From Apium graveolens (taxonomy: Eukaryota; Streptophyta; Magnoliopsida; Apiales; Apiaceae): a stretch of 64,000 nucleotides of DNA. Positions 1-11,600 of this stretch are shown piece by piece. The position numbers were made by a program, and so were the translations under genes. The notes beneath the pieces are model-generated. The model worked only from the letters and a program-made list of their open reading frames with translations. It had not been told where the DNA came from and ran no database searches. The stretch spans positions 46,488,192-46,552,191 of the forward strand of contig NC_133657.1 of NCBI RefSeq assembly GCF_009905375.1. Direction: 5' to 3'. Within the stretch, counting starts at the first letter, position 1. Each line of letters begins with the position of its first letter.

Positions 1-1591
1 GAAAGTTGAAGTATTTTCTAAGTTATGTGTATAAAACTCTCAATATTTTATATGCTTAGAAAGTATTTCTAAAATTACTAAATATCCAGAGTGTGATTGT
101 CATGTATATAAGTCATATATCCTATTGGTGATTATTCAAGGATAGTTATGAAAATATTTAAGTACTAGTATCTAACTCATAGATATTTAGTATTTATTTA
201 TTTATTATTTATTCTGGGTAGTTTGGATTATGGAAATTGAAGCAATTCAATGATGTTATTTGCTCCATAATTCAAACTAACTTAAAATAAATAGGCAGCA
301 TGATTGATTATAACTAAATCTGTCAACAATTGATATTTAGTATATTGATTGTAACTTATGTGTTATAAGTTAATTATGAGATTTTGGTTTTAGTGAATTT
401 AGCAATGTTTATATCTCAAGAATTCACTGAAATCAGAATCATGATTGTAGCATGATTAGTTGTGTGTAATTTTTGACTTATATCAGTTAATGATACTTAT
501 TTAAGAGTTTAACTATGAACTAATTGTGAAGTATTAGTATTTGTGACATTACTTAGAACTCCTCTAAGTAATCAATGTATATCCTCAGTCACTTATACTA
601 ATATAAAAAATATAAAAATATCTCTTGAAGTACAACTATGGTCAATGAAGATTTTGCTCTATTAGAAGTAACCATATGGTGTTCACCTAGAATATTTTTT
701 ATACTTATTTGCAAATTCCTAAACACTTTGATAATAGATGCAATACTCAATGGATCAAAGTATATGGAACTTAGAACATTTTTCTAAGATTGCAAACAAG
801 ACAATGTTGGTTAATGTTGCTTTATTTATCGAACCAGTATTGTTTGAGATACTACAGTTGTTAGGAGTTAACAATTATATGATATATGAAATTGAATGCT
901 AATATCTTTTTAGTAGATAATTGGTATTTAATTCATTGATATCTTACTCCAATATATTTGAATTATGATGTTCGACAATTCCATGTCAAATCAGTTTCAT
1001 GATTTAACTCTTATAAAAGTAGGATGCAACATAATTATTGGTATCTAAAATACTTGACAAGTATTAGACAATGATATATTGTTAATATTTTGTTGCAGAT
1101 AATTGTGAGATTTTAAGTTCTAGTGAATTTATATGAGTTGCTATATCTGACAGATTTACTACAATTTGAAATTAGCAGCATAGTCATTCTTATTAAGATT
1201 ATTTATCAATACACAATGTTGTTGATTATAATTTTATAAAGATAGATTATGGAGCTTTTGACATGAATGAGAATTGCTTAGACTTTACCCTAAGTGATCA
1301 ATGCTTTTCTAAAAACTCATTCATATTGAAAGACAAAATCTTTCTTTCTCTTCTTAATACTGCTAGGTCGTCAGTCCGTGTCTTATCAAATCATTTATCT
1401 TTTTAGGCATAAAAACAGACTTGTGCACTCGAATAGTTTTACGAGAAAATCAAACTTCTTTCTACATTGGTGATTGCTTATTTCATTAAAATATTTTGAA
1501 ATCACTATTGTACATCATTTCTCTCAAAAGATTAAATGCATAATTTTCATTCATTATAGATCTTAAGTGCATTTTATCTCTATAGTGCCAT
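1..1591 (+). mobile_element. Element D: non-coding spacer of a SIRE-type copia (partial)
   Basis: AT-rich DNA without a usable ORF. It lies upstream of decayed ORF3-like sequence and the LTR of the same element, the place occupied in elements B and C by the spacer between RNase H and ORF3. A near-perfect 15-bp inverted repeat (220-234 with 264-278, one mismatch) could form a hairpin. Two stretches, around 375-600 and 1100-1300, look like diverged copies of each other (shared pieces such as TAGTGAATTTA and a CTAAGTRATCAATG block). Assignment to D is by position only. Confidence 0.4.
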
Positions 1592-3621
1592 ATGTTCTGT
1601 GAAACAGGTTTAGCCTCCAATGGCCTTATTTCATTTGATAGTCATGAGGTTGAAAACCCACAACTTCTATCCCAGACTATAAAAACAAACACAGAAACAG
1701 AACCAACCAACACTCTCTTACCCCTAAAATGTAGTATAAATGAGCGTGAGGGAGAAAGTGCCTTAGTGCACCATATAAGGAAGGTTCTGAAGTCAACCCA
1801 GCAGCTCTGTCTCCTACAAATTGAAATATATCAAAACTGAGACAACTGCTAGCTCCCATACATCTTCTCAAAAAGATGTAATGGCTGAAAAGGCACAAAA
1901 ATAGTTACTAGATTCATCCTCTCAATAGGGTGCGTCTATTGAAATTCGCCTGTCGGCCAGGGTATCCGATATAGTGTCACCACCTCAAACATAAACAATT
2001 CTTGATGCACAAGGAAAGGTTATACACACAAATGATGAGTTGATGGAAACAAGAGTTTCGACCATTTTACCGTCAGATTCAATTGTTCAAGGTTCTTTAA
2101 ATGGACCAATTGCCTTTACAGGTGTTAGGAGAGGATATTGATCCAATAGCCATATGTCAGTGGTCAGTGTCTACCTTCCCATGACTAATAAATATGGATG
2201 CATCTGCGGATCGTGGATCTGACATAGGTGTAGATCGGCAACTTGTTGACAATGATTCAGATTCACCTGATAAGTCACAAGGAAATGTCTTCACAGTCAT
2301 TAGAAGGGAACTTTGATCTTTATGCTAAATTCTTTGGATCACTGTTTACCTTCCCAGAGTTCAAATCTGGAAACCTAAAAGGAAAACTAGCAACTTGTAG
2401 ATTATGACTCAGATTCATCTGACGAGTCTAACAAGGATAGGGATTTCCGAACTCCCATTGCACCACTTGTGACCTCCTTAAGGATGGCTAAGGTGATTTT
2501 CCTTGCAGGTACAGCTGGATTTTGGAGCTATGAGAGGAGTGATACACTTGTGAGAATGAGTGTAAACATGAGTGGAGAGAAGAGTGAAACACATATGAGG
2601 TACACAAAACAGAATCACACACTCACAGTGAGGAAGAAAGAGAAACACCATATCCCATTCCCTATCCATAAACATGGTTCTTGATACTTCGGGTCTCGAA
2701 TCTGTTTATGATTGGAACTTAACTCTTAGGGACCTACCATTTACAGATTAGATTAGAATACTTCGGGACCTTTGGGAGCTCACAATTGGTAACACTTGGT
2801 GATCTCACATTTGGGAGGTATAAGGAGTTGGGAAGAGTGGTGAACATGATGATCAACAGTGAAGTCATTCTTGCAGCATTTAAAGGGACATGGTTGATTA
2901 GACTCTGACTTGTTATTTCTTTTACAACCAAGTAACATATGAGAACTCCTTTAGACAATAACATACATTCCTTCTTTAAGGGGGAGATAAAAGCTTATAT
3001 AATAGTTTGGAGGATTCCTCAACTAAGGGGGAGAAATAGCAGGGAAGAGGAAAAAGGTAAAGCATATGTACACTACACCACACCATTGTTGTTTGTAACT
3101 ACGGATCCTATTGTATGGGAGAGGTGGTAAACACAAGGTGATTTCCTGGTAATCAGAAGAAGTGGTTTGGTTCATCACTATTCTTCATAAGGGGAGAAGC
3201 TGTTTTCCAAAAGGGGAAAACCATTAGTTCTTATCTGCGGATCCTATTGTACGTGAGAGGTGGTAGACGAAGGTGATCTCCTTTAAGCAGTTGATTCTCA
3301 TAGGGAGAGAAGCTAGAGAGATATGCGCTTCTCAACAGGAAATATGGTTGTACAAAAGAAGCTGTTGATGATTACTTCAAGACTGAGAAGTACTATCTGG
3401 CAGAGATTTGAAGACCAAGGAAATGAAGATGAAACTACTTGAAGATCAGTTCAGTGCTAGAGGAACAAGCATCTTTCATTTCAGAAACTCAAGAAATCTG
3501 GAAATGCAGTATTTGATCCAGAAAACAAGTAGCATTATTTACAAGTCCTGGTACATTACTTTTTCTAGTTGTTAGTTGAGTTATCCTCTCTATTTAATTT
3601 GTTTGTTAAATTTAACAATCA
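1592..3621 (+). pseudogene. Element D: decayed ORF3-like 3-prime region
   Basis: Only short broken reading frames remain (for example 1592-1840), none convincing alone. The stretch contains several G-rich GGGGGAG runs (near 2981, 3028, 3190) and ends in a polypurine tract followed by an LTR, as in the 3-prime part of SIRE/Maximus elements. By position it corresponds to the extra ORF downstream of RNase H seen in better condition in A, B and C. No single domain can be named here. Repeated blocks such as a GATCCTATTGTA...GAGAGGTGGTA motif (about 3104-3130 and 3240-3265) suggest internal duplication. Confidence 0.45.
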
Positions 3622-3634
3622 AATAGGGGGAGAT
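3622..3634 (+). other. Polypurine tract of element D
   Basis: AATAGGGGGAGAT lies directly before the LTR start TGTTGG. This is the plus-strand priming site of an LTR retrotransposon and marks the following LTR as a 3-prime LTR of the element to its left. Confidence 0.8.
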
Positions 3635-4864
3635 TGTTGGTGAGACTACGTAGCTGTATAAACAGTTACGTGACAACTCAACACGATAACAACACTAGAA
3701 TAGGACAGGTTAATAATACTACGTCTACACAAGAAATCAGGAAAAATGAAGACAAGGCAAATACGAAGAATCAGAAGATTAGAAGAAAACCTGAAGTCTG
3801 TCTACAGGTCACTGAAAGAAGTTCATTAATATGATCATGCCTCAGTGAAGAACAAAGATTAAAGACTCTTAGGGTTTCAGAAATGTTGAAGATTCAGTAT
3901 ACAAGTGCTACCGAAAGATTTCAGTGTATTGGCATTGATTGTTGATAGACAGTGTTCGAAGCATAGGAATCTGAAGAATTGAAGACAGGGTATAGACAGA
4001 GGTTAATGAAGACGTTGTCTAAAGTACCAGAAAGGATTCCAGTGAAAGTACAGTTGTTTGTTGACAGTCTGTGTTCGAAGCAATAAAGTTGAGGCAAGCT
4101 TAACAATGAAATTAAGGCTATAATACGAAGACCTGAATCGGGGTTAGTCGTCTGTGAACCAGATCAGTTGCACTAGGCGTCAACAACTCGTGAAAGGAAT
4201 CTGGGTATTATTTATAGAAGGATTGTTAAGTTGAGGAACGTACTTGGATTGAACGTTTATCTGTTAAAGTACGAGAAGAGGTGCGCGGGGTATACAGCTC
4301 AGGGGACTGGCGAAGCTTACAGTTTAATTGGTAAATTAAATAAATTTATTTAAAGGACTTTAATATAATTTATTTAATAAACTTAAATTAATTTATCTTA
4401 TAAACTTTAAATAAGTTTATTTTATAAATCTAAATTAGTTTATTAATATAAGTTATATTTAAGTTTAATTTATAAATTAATTTAATTATAATTTAAACTT
4501 AAAAAGAAAAACAAAAACAAAAACAAAAACAAAAAGGAAAAAGAAAACAAAAAGAAAACAAAAAAAAGAAAACAAAAAGAAAACAAAAATGAAAAAGAAA
4601 AAAACAAAACAAAAGAAAAGAAAATAAAAAAGGGAAATAAACAAACGTGTACATGTACATGTTTGTTAAGTTTAATCTAAGTAGATACTTGTACTTACAG
4701 TGTGTCGCCACAGAACCTTGCAGGTTGTTTTGGTTAAGTACAAGATGTACTAGTACCCCCTGTGGTCGCCACAGGGGGGTTAGAAAAATAATCAAAAGCT
4801 ACTCCTCTCCTCCTGTACATTCTTGTCTCTACAGAGCCTTTTTATTTGGTTTAGTGTAGTGCTG

Positions 4865-4912
4865 TTGTCGCCACACACTATTGTCGCCACACACTATTGT
4901 CGCCATAGAAGA
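4865..4912 (+). repeat. 16-bp tandem repeat in LTR D
   Basis: Two identical units TTGTCGCCACACACTA are followed by a partial third. The core TCGCCACA also occurs singly in the same LTR near 4704, 4766 and 4922. Tandem repeats in this part of copia LTRs are often transcriptional enhancers, but that role is inferred. Confidence 0.85.
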
Positions 4913-5419
4913 ATAAAGCTATCGCCACAGAGCTCCTCAATCCTCAGCCACACAATTTTATTGTGTATAAAGTCTACACTTTGTAGCAGAAAATATTCAG
5001 CCATTCATTCTGAATTATTTACTGTCCTTCTTCTCTCCCAAAAAGAGAAGTGAAATGGTAGCATTGATTTACAGAGAAGCTCAAGCTATTTGTTTATCCG
5101 TTTAACTTCTCACCGGAGTAACGTTATAATGCCTGATTTAAATCCTAGTACAAACAAAAGCTAGATTACTGTATAGGATTTGATTTGTAAATCTTTGTAG
5201 TAGCTAGAAACTTTATTGTTCTTAGATTGTAGCCGGTTAATTTATTTACCGGAGTTTAGCAACACCCTCGAGGATTTATATACGAATATATATTTCCCCG
5301 AATATTTTGTGTTCCTCGTTTTTATCATTCCAAACACTATTCCTCTCAAGAACACGAAACACTAACCGAGCACTAAATATTTTATCCGCTAAAGATTCGA
5401 TTTTTTTTTTAATTTAGTG

Positions 5420-5455
5420 ATTATCGTATTCAACCCCCCCCCTTCTACGATAATT
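5420..5455 (+). other. Stem-loop with C-rich loop near the LTR 3-prime end (D)
   Basis: ATTATCGTA (5420-5428) pairs perfectly with TACGATAAT (5447-5455) around an 18-nt loop made of TTCAA, ten C and TTC. The same arrangement with different stem sequence is present in the LTRs of A, B and C. It lies 12 bases from the LTR end, so it would be in U5 of the RNA, just upstream of the PBS. Confidence 0.75.
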
Positions 5456-5469
5456 CGGGACCTAACAAT

Positions 5470-5481
5470 TGGTATCAGAGC
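5470..5481 (+). other. Primer binding site, tRNA-iMet type (D)
   Basis: TGGTATCAGAGC, two bases after the LTR end, matches the complement of the 3-prime end of plant initiator tRNA-Met. It is the minus-strand primer site of copia elements. Confidence 0.9.
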
Positions 5482-6440
5482 TTACTGATTGATACACAAA
5501 TCAGGATCCTTAAATAAATTTATTTTATTAATTTGAATTTACATTAATTTATTTTATAATTTTGATTTAGGAAATTTATTTTATAAATTTATTTTAAATG
5601 AGTTTATTATTTAAACTTGAATAAGTTTATGTCTTAAACTTAATTTAAATAAAATTTATTTTATAAATTTGATTTAAATTAATTTATAATTTAAATTATA
5701 GTAAATAAGAATTTTTAAATTTAAATTAATTTTATGGTACATTATTGTTTAAAATCCTCAAAGTAAATACTAAGTGGGAGAGGGAATTAATATGAAATTA
5801 AATCCCATGGTCTCCATTATTGTTTGTATGTAATTTAACATAAAGACGAATATAAATTATATATACGTCACCCATCATGGCATATAATTTATGGTGCCCG
5901 GAATGTTATAGAAATTACTAGAACAAACTTCTTAAATTAATTTTTAAAAATAAGGAATAAATACGAATTTTCTTTATCTCTGATATGGGGCGATTTTGTC
6001 AAAAACGGGTTCATCGAACTTGTAAGGCTGTGGGTATTAAGTGAGACCGATGTGACTCCTCCACTACCTGGAAATCAAACCATTGATGAATATTGAATTG
6101 AAGTATTCTATTCAAGGAAAAATTATGAATATTGGAAGGTATACACGCCACCCATCGTGGCGTACCAAGTTCCATAGATTTTGAATAATTTAAGATTTGA
6201 TGATGGTATACACTTAGCTATGAAAAATAATATAGACCACCCCAACGTGGCATATTGTTTAGTAATAGGACTGAAGTAACATTTAAACAAATTTAGGTGG
6301 TATACATGTCACACATCGTGGCGTACCAGAAACTTATGGTGTTTAGATGTTAGTGCATTTAATTTTAATAATTTTTAGAGGAATCAATAGGTCTTAATAT
6401 TTAATGCACCCTTTTTTATGTGTAATGTGATGTTTTTTTT
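5482..6440 (+). other. Untranslated leader region, D/E junction and four small hairpins
   Basis: No gene is visible. The first 250 bases are extremely AT-rich and follow the D PBS. From about 5740 onward the sequence is the leader of copia E: a block at 5955-6036 matches the leader of element F (48628-48710). The D-to-E joint therefore lies between 5482 and 5955. Four short stem-loops of the type GCCAC-CCATC-GTGGC occur near 5866-5885, 6142-6168, 6229-6250 and 6303-6329. The second is perfect (7-bp stem), with outer GGTA and TACC that can also pair. The 5-prime LTR of E is absent. Confidence 0.6.
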
Positions 6441-7744
6441 ATGCATGATTCTCAGTATAAAATGGGCTTTAATCCACTATTCACCATACTTAAGGATAAC
6501 AAACTTACCGGACCTAATTATATTGAATGGAAACAAAATTTGGACATTGTGTTGACCGCTGAGGAGAACAAATTTTGCACTTATGAACCCAAGCCTGATC
6601 AGCCTGCTGCTGATGCTCCTGAAGATGAGAAAGAGTATTATAAGCGGTGGATTAAGGCTGATGAGATGTCACAATGTTACATTCTGGCAGTAATGTCGGG
6701 TGTTTGTAGCATCAACATCAGTCTATGGCCACTGATTCGGATATGCTCTTTAATCTCAAGGAACTTTTTGGAGATCAGAATAGGGCTGCTAGGCAAGTAA
6801 CCATGAAGGCTTTAATGAACACTCAGATGGCTGAAGGAACACCTGTAAGGGATCATGTTCTCAAGATGATGTCACATCTGAATGAGATAGAGATCCTTGG
6901 TGCTGAACTTGACGGGGAAACCCAGATTAACATTATCCTTATGAGCTTGTCCAAGATTTTTGAGCAGTTCCCCTTGAATTACAACATGAACAAGAGGCAG
7001 TATAGTCTCGCGAAACTGCTGACAGAACTTCAAGAAGCTGAAGGATTATTTTGGCAGAGTGTTCAAGTGAATTTGGCTGAGAAAGGTTCTTCCTCTAAGT
7101 CGAAAAGTATTAAGAAGAAGAAAAAGGCTCAGACACAGAAAGCTGTGAAGGAAGTGGGAGTTCAAGGTGGTGTGAAAAAGCCTAAGGGAAAGTGCTTCAG
7201 GTGCAAACAGTCAGGTCACTGGAAACAGGATTGTCCTCTTCCTAAGAAGACAAACAATACTGGTATGTCTATTTCTCTAGTTACAGAAACATTTATAGCG
7301 GCTATATCTACGAGAACTTGGTGTGTAGATACAGGAGCCACTGATCATGTTTGTAATTCAATGCAGGGGTTCCAGCTATCCAGAATGCTTAGAGATGGTG
7401 AGATATACGTGTTCATGGGAGATGCTACGAAAGTAACAGTAGTTACAGTAGGAGTTATTCATTTATCTTTTGGTTCTGATAGGATTTTGATTTTGAACAA
7501 TTGTATTTATGTACCTTCTTTTAAAAGGAATTTAATTTCGGTTTCTAAACTTGCTTTGGATGGTTATAATGTTTGTTTGGATCGCAATGTTTCTATTATG
7601 ATGAATAAACGAATTATATGTTCTGGTATATTGCAAGACAATTTGTATATAATTAATCCTAGTCAACCTGCACTGCAACTGCAATATAGGAAATTGAACA
7701 ACCATCTTCTAACTCTACTAAAAGAAAAGAACCTTCTAGTTTGA
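6441..7744 (+). pseudogene. Element E: gag and protease of a Tork/Angela-type copia
   Basis: The product would be the capsid/nucleocapsid precursor and aspartic protease. The ATG at 6441 opens a gag N-terminus with the block LTGPNYIEWKQNLDIVLTAE common in plant Tnt1/Angela-like gags. A frameshift near 6708 moves reading to the frame used from 6725. A CCHC zinc knuckle (CFRCKQSGHWKQDC, about 7194) follows a lysine-rich stretch. The protease site is WCVDTGATDHVC (about 7319; D-T/S-G triad present). Reading shifts again near 7735 into the integrase frame. Length and order are normal for one copia polyprotein, but it cannot be translated intact. Confidence 0.85.
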
Positions 7745-8820
7745 ACCAAACATATCTTTGGCACTTGAGATTAGGTCATATTAACTTGATGAGGATTCTA
7801 AGACTGGTAGTAGACGGGCCTTTAAGCTCATTGGCAATGGAGCCATTTCCAGTTTGTGAATCCTGCTTGGAAGGAAAAATGACTAATAGGCCTTTCAAGG
7901 CAAAGGGGAATAGAGCCAAACAAGTGTTAGAATTGGTTCACTCTGATTTATGTGGACCCATGAATATCCAAGCAAGAGGTGGTTATGAGTATTTCATCAC
8001 TTTCATTGATGATTATTCTAGATATGGGTACGTTTATTTATTACGCCGTAAGTCTGAGTGCTTTGATAAGTTCAAAGAGTACAAAGCTAAAACGGGGAAG
8101 TGACTTAATAAAAATATCAGGTCACTACGATCAGATCGTGGTGGGGAATACTTGCTTGGAGAATTTAGGGAATACCTATCAGAAAATGGGATAGAATCCC
8201 AGTTAACTGCATCAGGCACACCCCAGCAGAACGGTGTAGCAGAGAGAAGGAACCAGACTCTTTTAGAGAGTGTTAGATCGATGATGAGTTATTCGGATTT
8301 ACCCAAGTCATTTTGGGGACATGCCTTAGAGACAGCAGCTTATCTTCTGAACTTAGTACCTTCTAAGTCGGTTCCTAAAACCCCCTTAGAATTGTGGATC
8401 GGGGATAAACCAAGTGTAAGACACATTTGGATATGGGGTTGTTTAGCACATGTGCTTAACAAGAACACGACTAAGTTAGAATCTCTTACCGAAGTAAAGT
8501 TGTTTATAGGCTACCCCATGGGAACGAAAGGTTATTTATTTTATAGTCCAAAGAATCGGGATGTCATTATTAGCATCAATGCAAGATTCTTAGAGGAGGA
8601 CTATATAATGAATCACAAACCCATGAGTAGTGTCATTTTAGAGGAACTAGTGGGAGGGACAGATAATACCCATGAAGTTGTAGTACAAGTAGAACAACCA
8701 CAACAAAATGTACAACCTGTCAGTAATACCGCACCAGTGCCTCGTCGTAGTGGGAGGGTTGTTCAACAGCCAGATAGATTCATGTTTTTTGGGAGAGTCT
8801 TCAGACTTGGTCTCTGGTGA
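7741..8820 (+). pseudogene. Element E: integrase
   Basis: Copia integrase, which inserts the cDNA. The HHCC finger is visible (LWHLRLGHI then CESCLEGK), followed by the catalytic D in HSDLCGP (about 7938), D in RSDRGGEY (about 8127) and E in QQNGVAERRNQ (about 8225), the D,D-35-E signature. A frameshift with TGA at 8101-8103 interrupts the core. A C-terminal GYP...KGYLFYSP block and a proline/glutamine-rich linker follow. A T-run near 8785 causes one more shift before RT. Confidence 0.85.
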
Positions 8821-10451
8821 ACATGATGATGATCCCCGTACATACGAAGAGGTAGTAAAAGACAAAGATGCAAATCTTTGGAAAAAGGCGATGGAATCTG
8901 AGATGGAATCAATGTATTCTAATCAGGTATGGGAGCTCGTGGAACAACCCAAAGGTATAAAACCTATTGGATGTAAGTGGATCTACAAGAAAAAGAGAGG
9001 ATTAGATAAAAAGGTGAAAGCCTGGAAAGCAAGACTTGTTGTGAAAGGGTATACTCAGAAAGAAGGTATCGATTATGAGGAAAAAATTTCGCCGGTAGTC
9101 ATGCTTAAGTCAATCCGTATTCTTTTATCTATTGCAGCTCATCTCGATTATGAGATTTGGCATATGGATGTCAAGACAGCTTCTCTTAATGGATGTCTTG
9201 ATGAAACCATCTATATGCAGCAACTAGAGGGATTCATTAAAGAAGGCCAAGAGCATCTTGTATGTAAGCTTAAGAGGTCTATTTATGGACTTAAACAAGC
9301 TTCTAGGTATTGGAACATGCGTGTATAAAAGATGTGAGGGAAATGCAGTGGTTTTTCTAGTACTATATGTTGATGACATTTTACTCATTGGAAACAACAT
9401 TAAGATGTTGTCTTCAATAAAGGAATGGTTGTTCAAACAATTTGAAATGAAGGACTTAGGTGAAGCAGCATACATCCTTGGGATCAAAGTTATAAGGGAT
9501 CGCAAGAAAAGGATGTTGGCTTTATCTCAGGAGCCCTACATAGATGACGTATTAGCTCGTTTTAACATGCAAGACTCCAAGAAGGGTAATTTACCTTTCA
9601 AACATGGAATTTTTCTATCAAAGAGTCAGTGCCCTTCGACACCTAAGGAGATAGAGAACATGAAGGCAGTTCCTTATGCTTTGGCATGTGGAAGCCTAAT
9701 GTATGCTATGTTATGTACGAGGCCTGATATCTGCTTTGCCGTGGGCATGGTTAGCCGATACCAGTCAAACCCAGGACAGGAACATTGGAGTGCAGTAAAA
9801 ATAATACTCAAGTACCTGCGAAGGACTAAGGAGTATATGTTAGTTTACAAGTCCTCTATTTTATTGCCTCTGGGATATACTGATTCAGATTTCCAGACAG
9901 ATAAGGATAAGAGAAAATCCACCTCGGGATGTGTTTTTACTTTGGGAGGTGGAGCCGTAATATGGAGGAGTGTGAAGCAAAAATGCATTGCAGACTCAAC
10001 CATGGAAGCCGAATATGTGGTAGCCTCTGAGGCAGCCAAAGAGGCTATATGGTTCCGAAACTTCCTGCTGAATTTGGATGTGGTTCCTAATTTGCCACGG
10101 AAAATCATGATTTATTGTGATAATACTGGTACTATGGCAAATACCAAGGAACCACGGGCCCATAAGGCAGCAAAACACATAGAGCGTAAGTATCACCTCA
10201 TACGGCAGTTCGTTAAGCGGGGAGATATCATTGTGGCTGATATAGCATCAAAGGATAACCGGGCAGATCCTTTCACGAAGAGCTTACCAACTAAGGCTTT
10301 TCAGGAGCACGTGGAAGCGATAGGAGTCAGATACTTGGTCAATAGTTATATAGTTGGTAGTGGATTGCTTGTAATAAACACTGATATACTCAAAGAATAT
10401 CTTGAGTATAAGTGGGAGATTGTTAGGGTTTATACTGAAATATTCATTTGA
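8821..10451 (+). pseudogene. Element E: reverse transcriptase and RNase H
   Basis: Copia reverse transcriptase with CKWIYKKK, KARLVVKGYTQKEGIDY and the YVDD catalytic box (9366-9377), then RNase H (YTDSDFQTDKDKRKSTSG, ADSTMEAEYVVASEAAKEA, CDNTGTMANTKEPRAHKAAKHI). Near 9316 the reading jumps from RYWNM to CVYKRCEGN: about 18 codons that normally sit between these motifs are missing, with a change of frame. The frame then runs open to a TGA at 10449-10451, a few codons into the LTR. Confidence 0.88.
10409..10420 (+). other. Polypurine tract of element E
   Basis: AAGTGGGAGAT directly precedes the LTR start TGTTAGGG. It overlaps the last codons of the RNase H frame. Confidence 0.8.
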
Positions 10452-11600
10452 AGTATATACTTTAATAATAAATTATTTGAGAATCTTGAATGCATATTTT
10501 CACATAGTCTGTATATTATATATTGTAGACAATCTAGTATCAAATGGGATAGCAGAAGGTTAGATTGTCAAACTCCTTATATAATATAATAAAGGTTCAC
10601 AGTCTAAGTGGTATTAGACAAACCACCGGAACGGCAGAAGTATTATTTAGAAATAGTTTATCTTGACTATTGAATAAAACTTGTATACTTTATGTATATT
10701 GAACGGGATCAAAATAGTAGAATAATTGTTTCTTTTATTCTGACAATAAAGAAGAACTAAGATTCTACGATATTATTATTGCTTAGGTTCTTAATCCGGA
10801 TGTAGTAATTGACACTTGTATTTAATGCAATGCCTTGATTCATACATTAAGTAATTTATTTTAAATTACAAAATTTATGTATTGGGCAATGACATTATAT
10901 ACAGAGTGGGATATTAACTATAAAAGGAAACCGTGTCCGAAAAATATATTCGGGTGATGATGTCCTCTTGAAAGCTCATAAAGATAATTATGCCTTAGTC
11001 CTGCAGGCAGATTTGTTCTTGCATAATTATAAGGTTGAGTGGATGATCAAGGATAAAAGATATTGATTAAATTAATTGTCAGAAATTAATTTAATTAATG
11101 GACATGCGATATCTTAAACATGGGGAATTTATAAGCAATTAATGTGGGAGCCGAATTAAATAATTAATTTACGGAATTAGGAAATGTAGTGCAAATATTA
11201 ATTCTTTAGTGGACTGAATTAATATTTAATGACATTGGGCTTGGCCCGGAATGTCATTAGAAGGCCTGACCTAATGGTCCATGATCCCTACTGTAGCATA
11301 TAAATATTCTCATTCTCCTAAAGCTAGGGTTAACACACAAAAAAAACGAAATCACATCCTAGGGTTTGAGAGAGGCAGCCGTTTTTCTCAAGGATCCAGC
11401 TAGGGTTTTGGAATTTCGGAGCTTTGGGAGAGGTACACCTTGGGAGATCGAAGCCCACATTTCGTCCAAGGAAAATCAGGGAATATAGTAGAAGACGTGG
11501 ATTTGAATCGCTTGCGTCTTAGCGATTAAGGTTAATGTTCTATTCGTACTCTTTTAATTAATATCATAAAACGCAGGGCCAAGATCCGATAGATCCAACA
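10421..11600 (+). repeat. 3-prime LTR of copia E (1180 bp)
   Basis: It starts TGTTAGGG after the polypurine tract and ends GATCCAACA. The next base falls inside a Ty3/gypsy integrase codon series (EWKW), which fixes the right boundary and shows E inserted into G1. A TATA-like ATATAAAT lies at about 11299. No matching 5-prime LTR is in the window; the LTR at 3635-5467 is unrelated, so E is truncated on its left. Confidence 0.8.

Larger units (their letters stand above)
3635..5467 (+). repeat. LTR of SIRE-type element D (1833 bp)
   Basis: The LTR begins TGTTGG after a polypurine tract and ends CCTAACA two bases before a primer binding site. It holds an A-rich low-complexity block (about 4499-4640), a 16-bp tandem repeat at 4865-4912, and two degenerate copies of a roughly 120-bp unit (around 3935-3970 and 4055-4085, each ending TGTTCGAAGCA). 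The C-rich stem-loop typical of the SIRE LTRs in this window is at 5420-5455. A polypurine tract on one side and a PBS on the other means that this copy had internal sequence on both sides, as in a tandem or recombinant element. Confidence 0.85.

Noticed and set aside
4499..4795. Minus-strand frame rich in phenylalanine
   Set aside because: It is the complement of an A-rich low-complexity run inside LTR D; no domain or codon bias.
3635..5467. LTR D as the 5-prime LTR of copia E
   Set aside because: The E 3-prime LTR (10421-11600) starts and ends with different sequence, and differs in length and in lacking the C-rich stem-loop.
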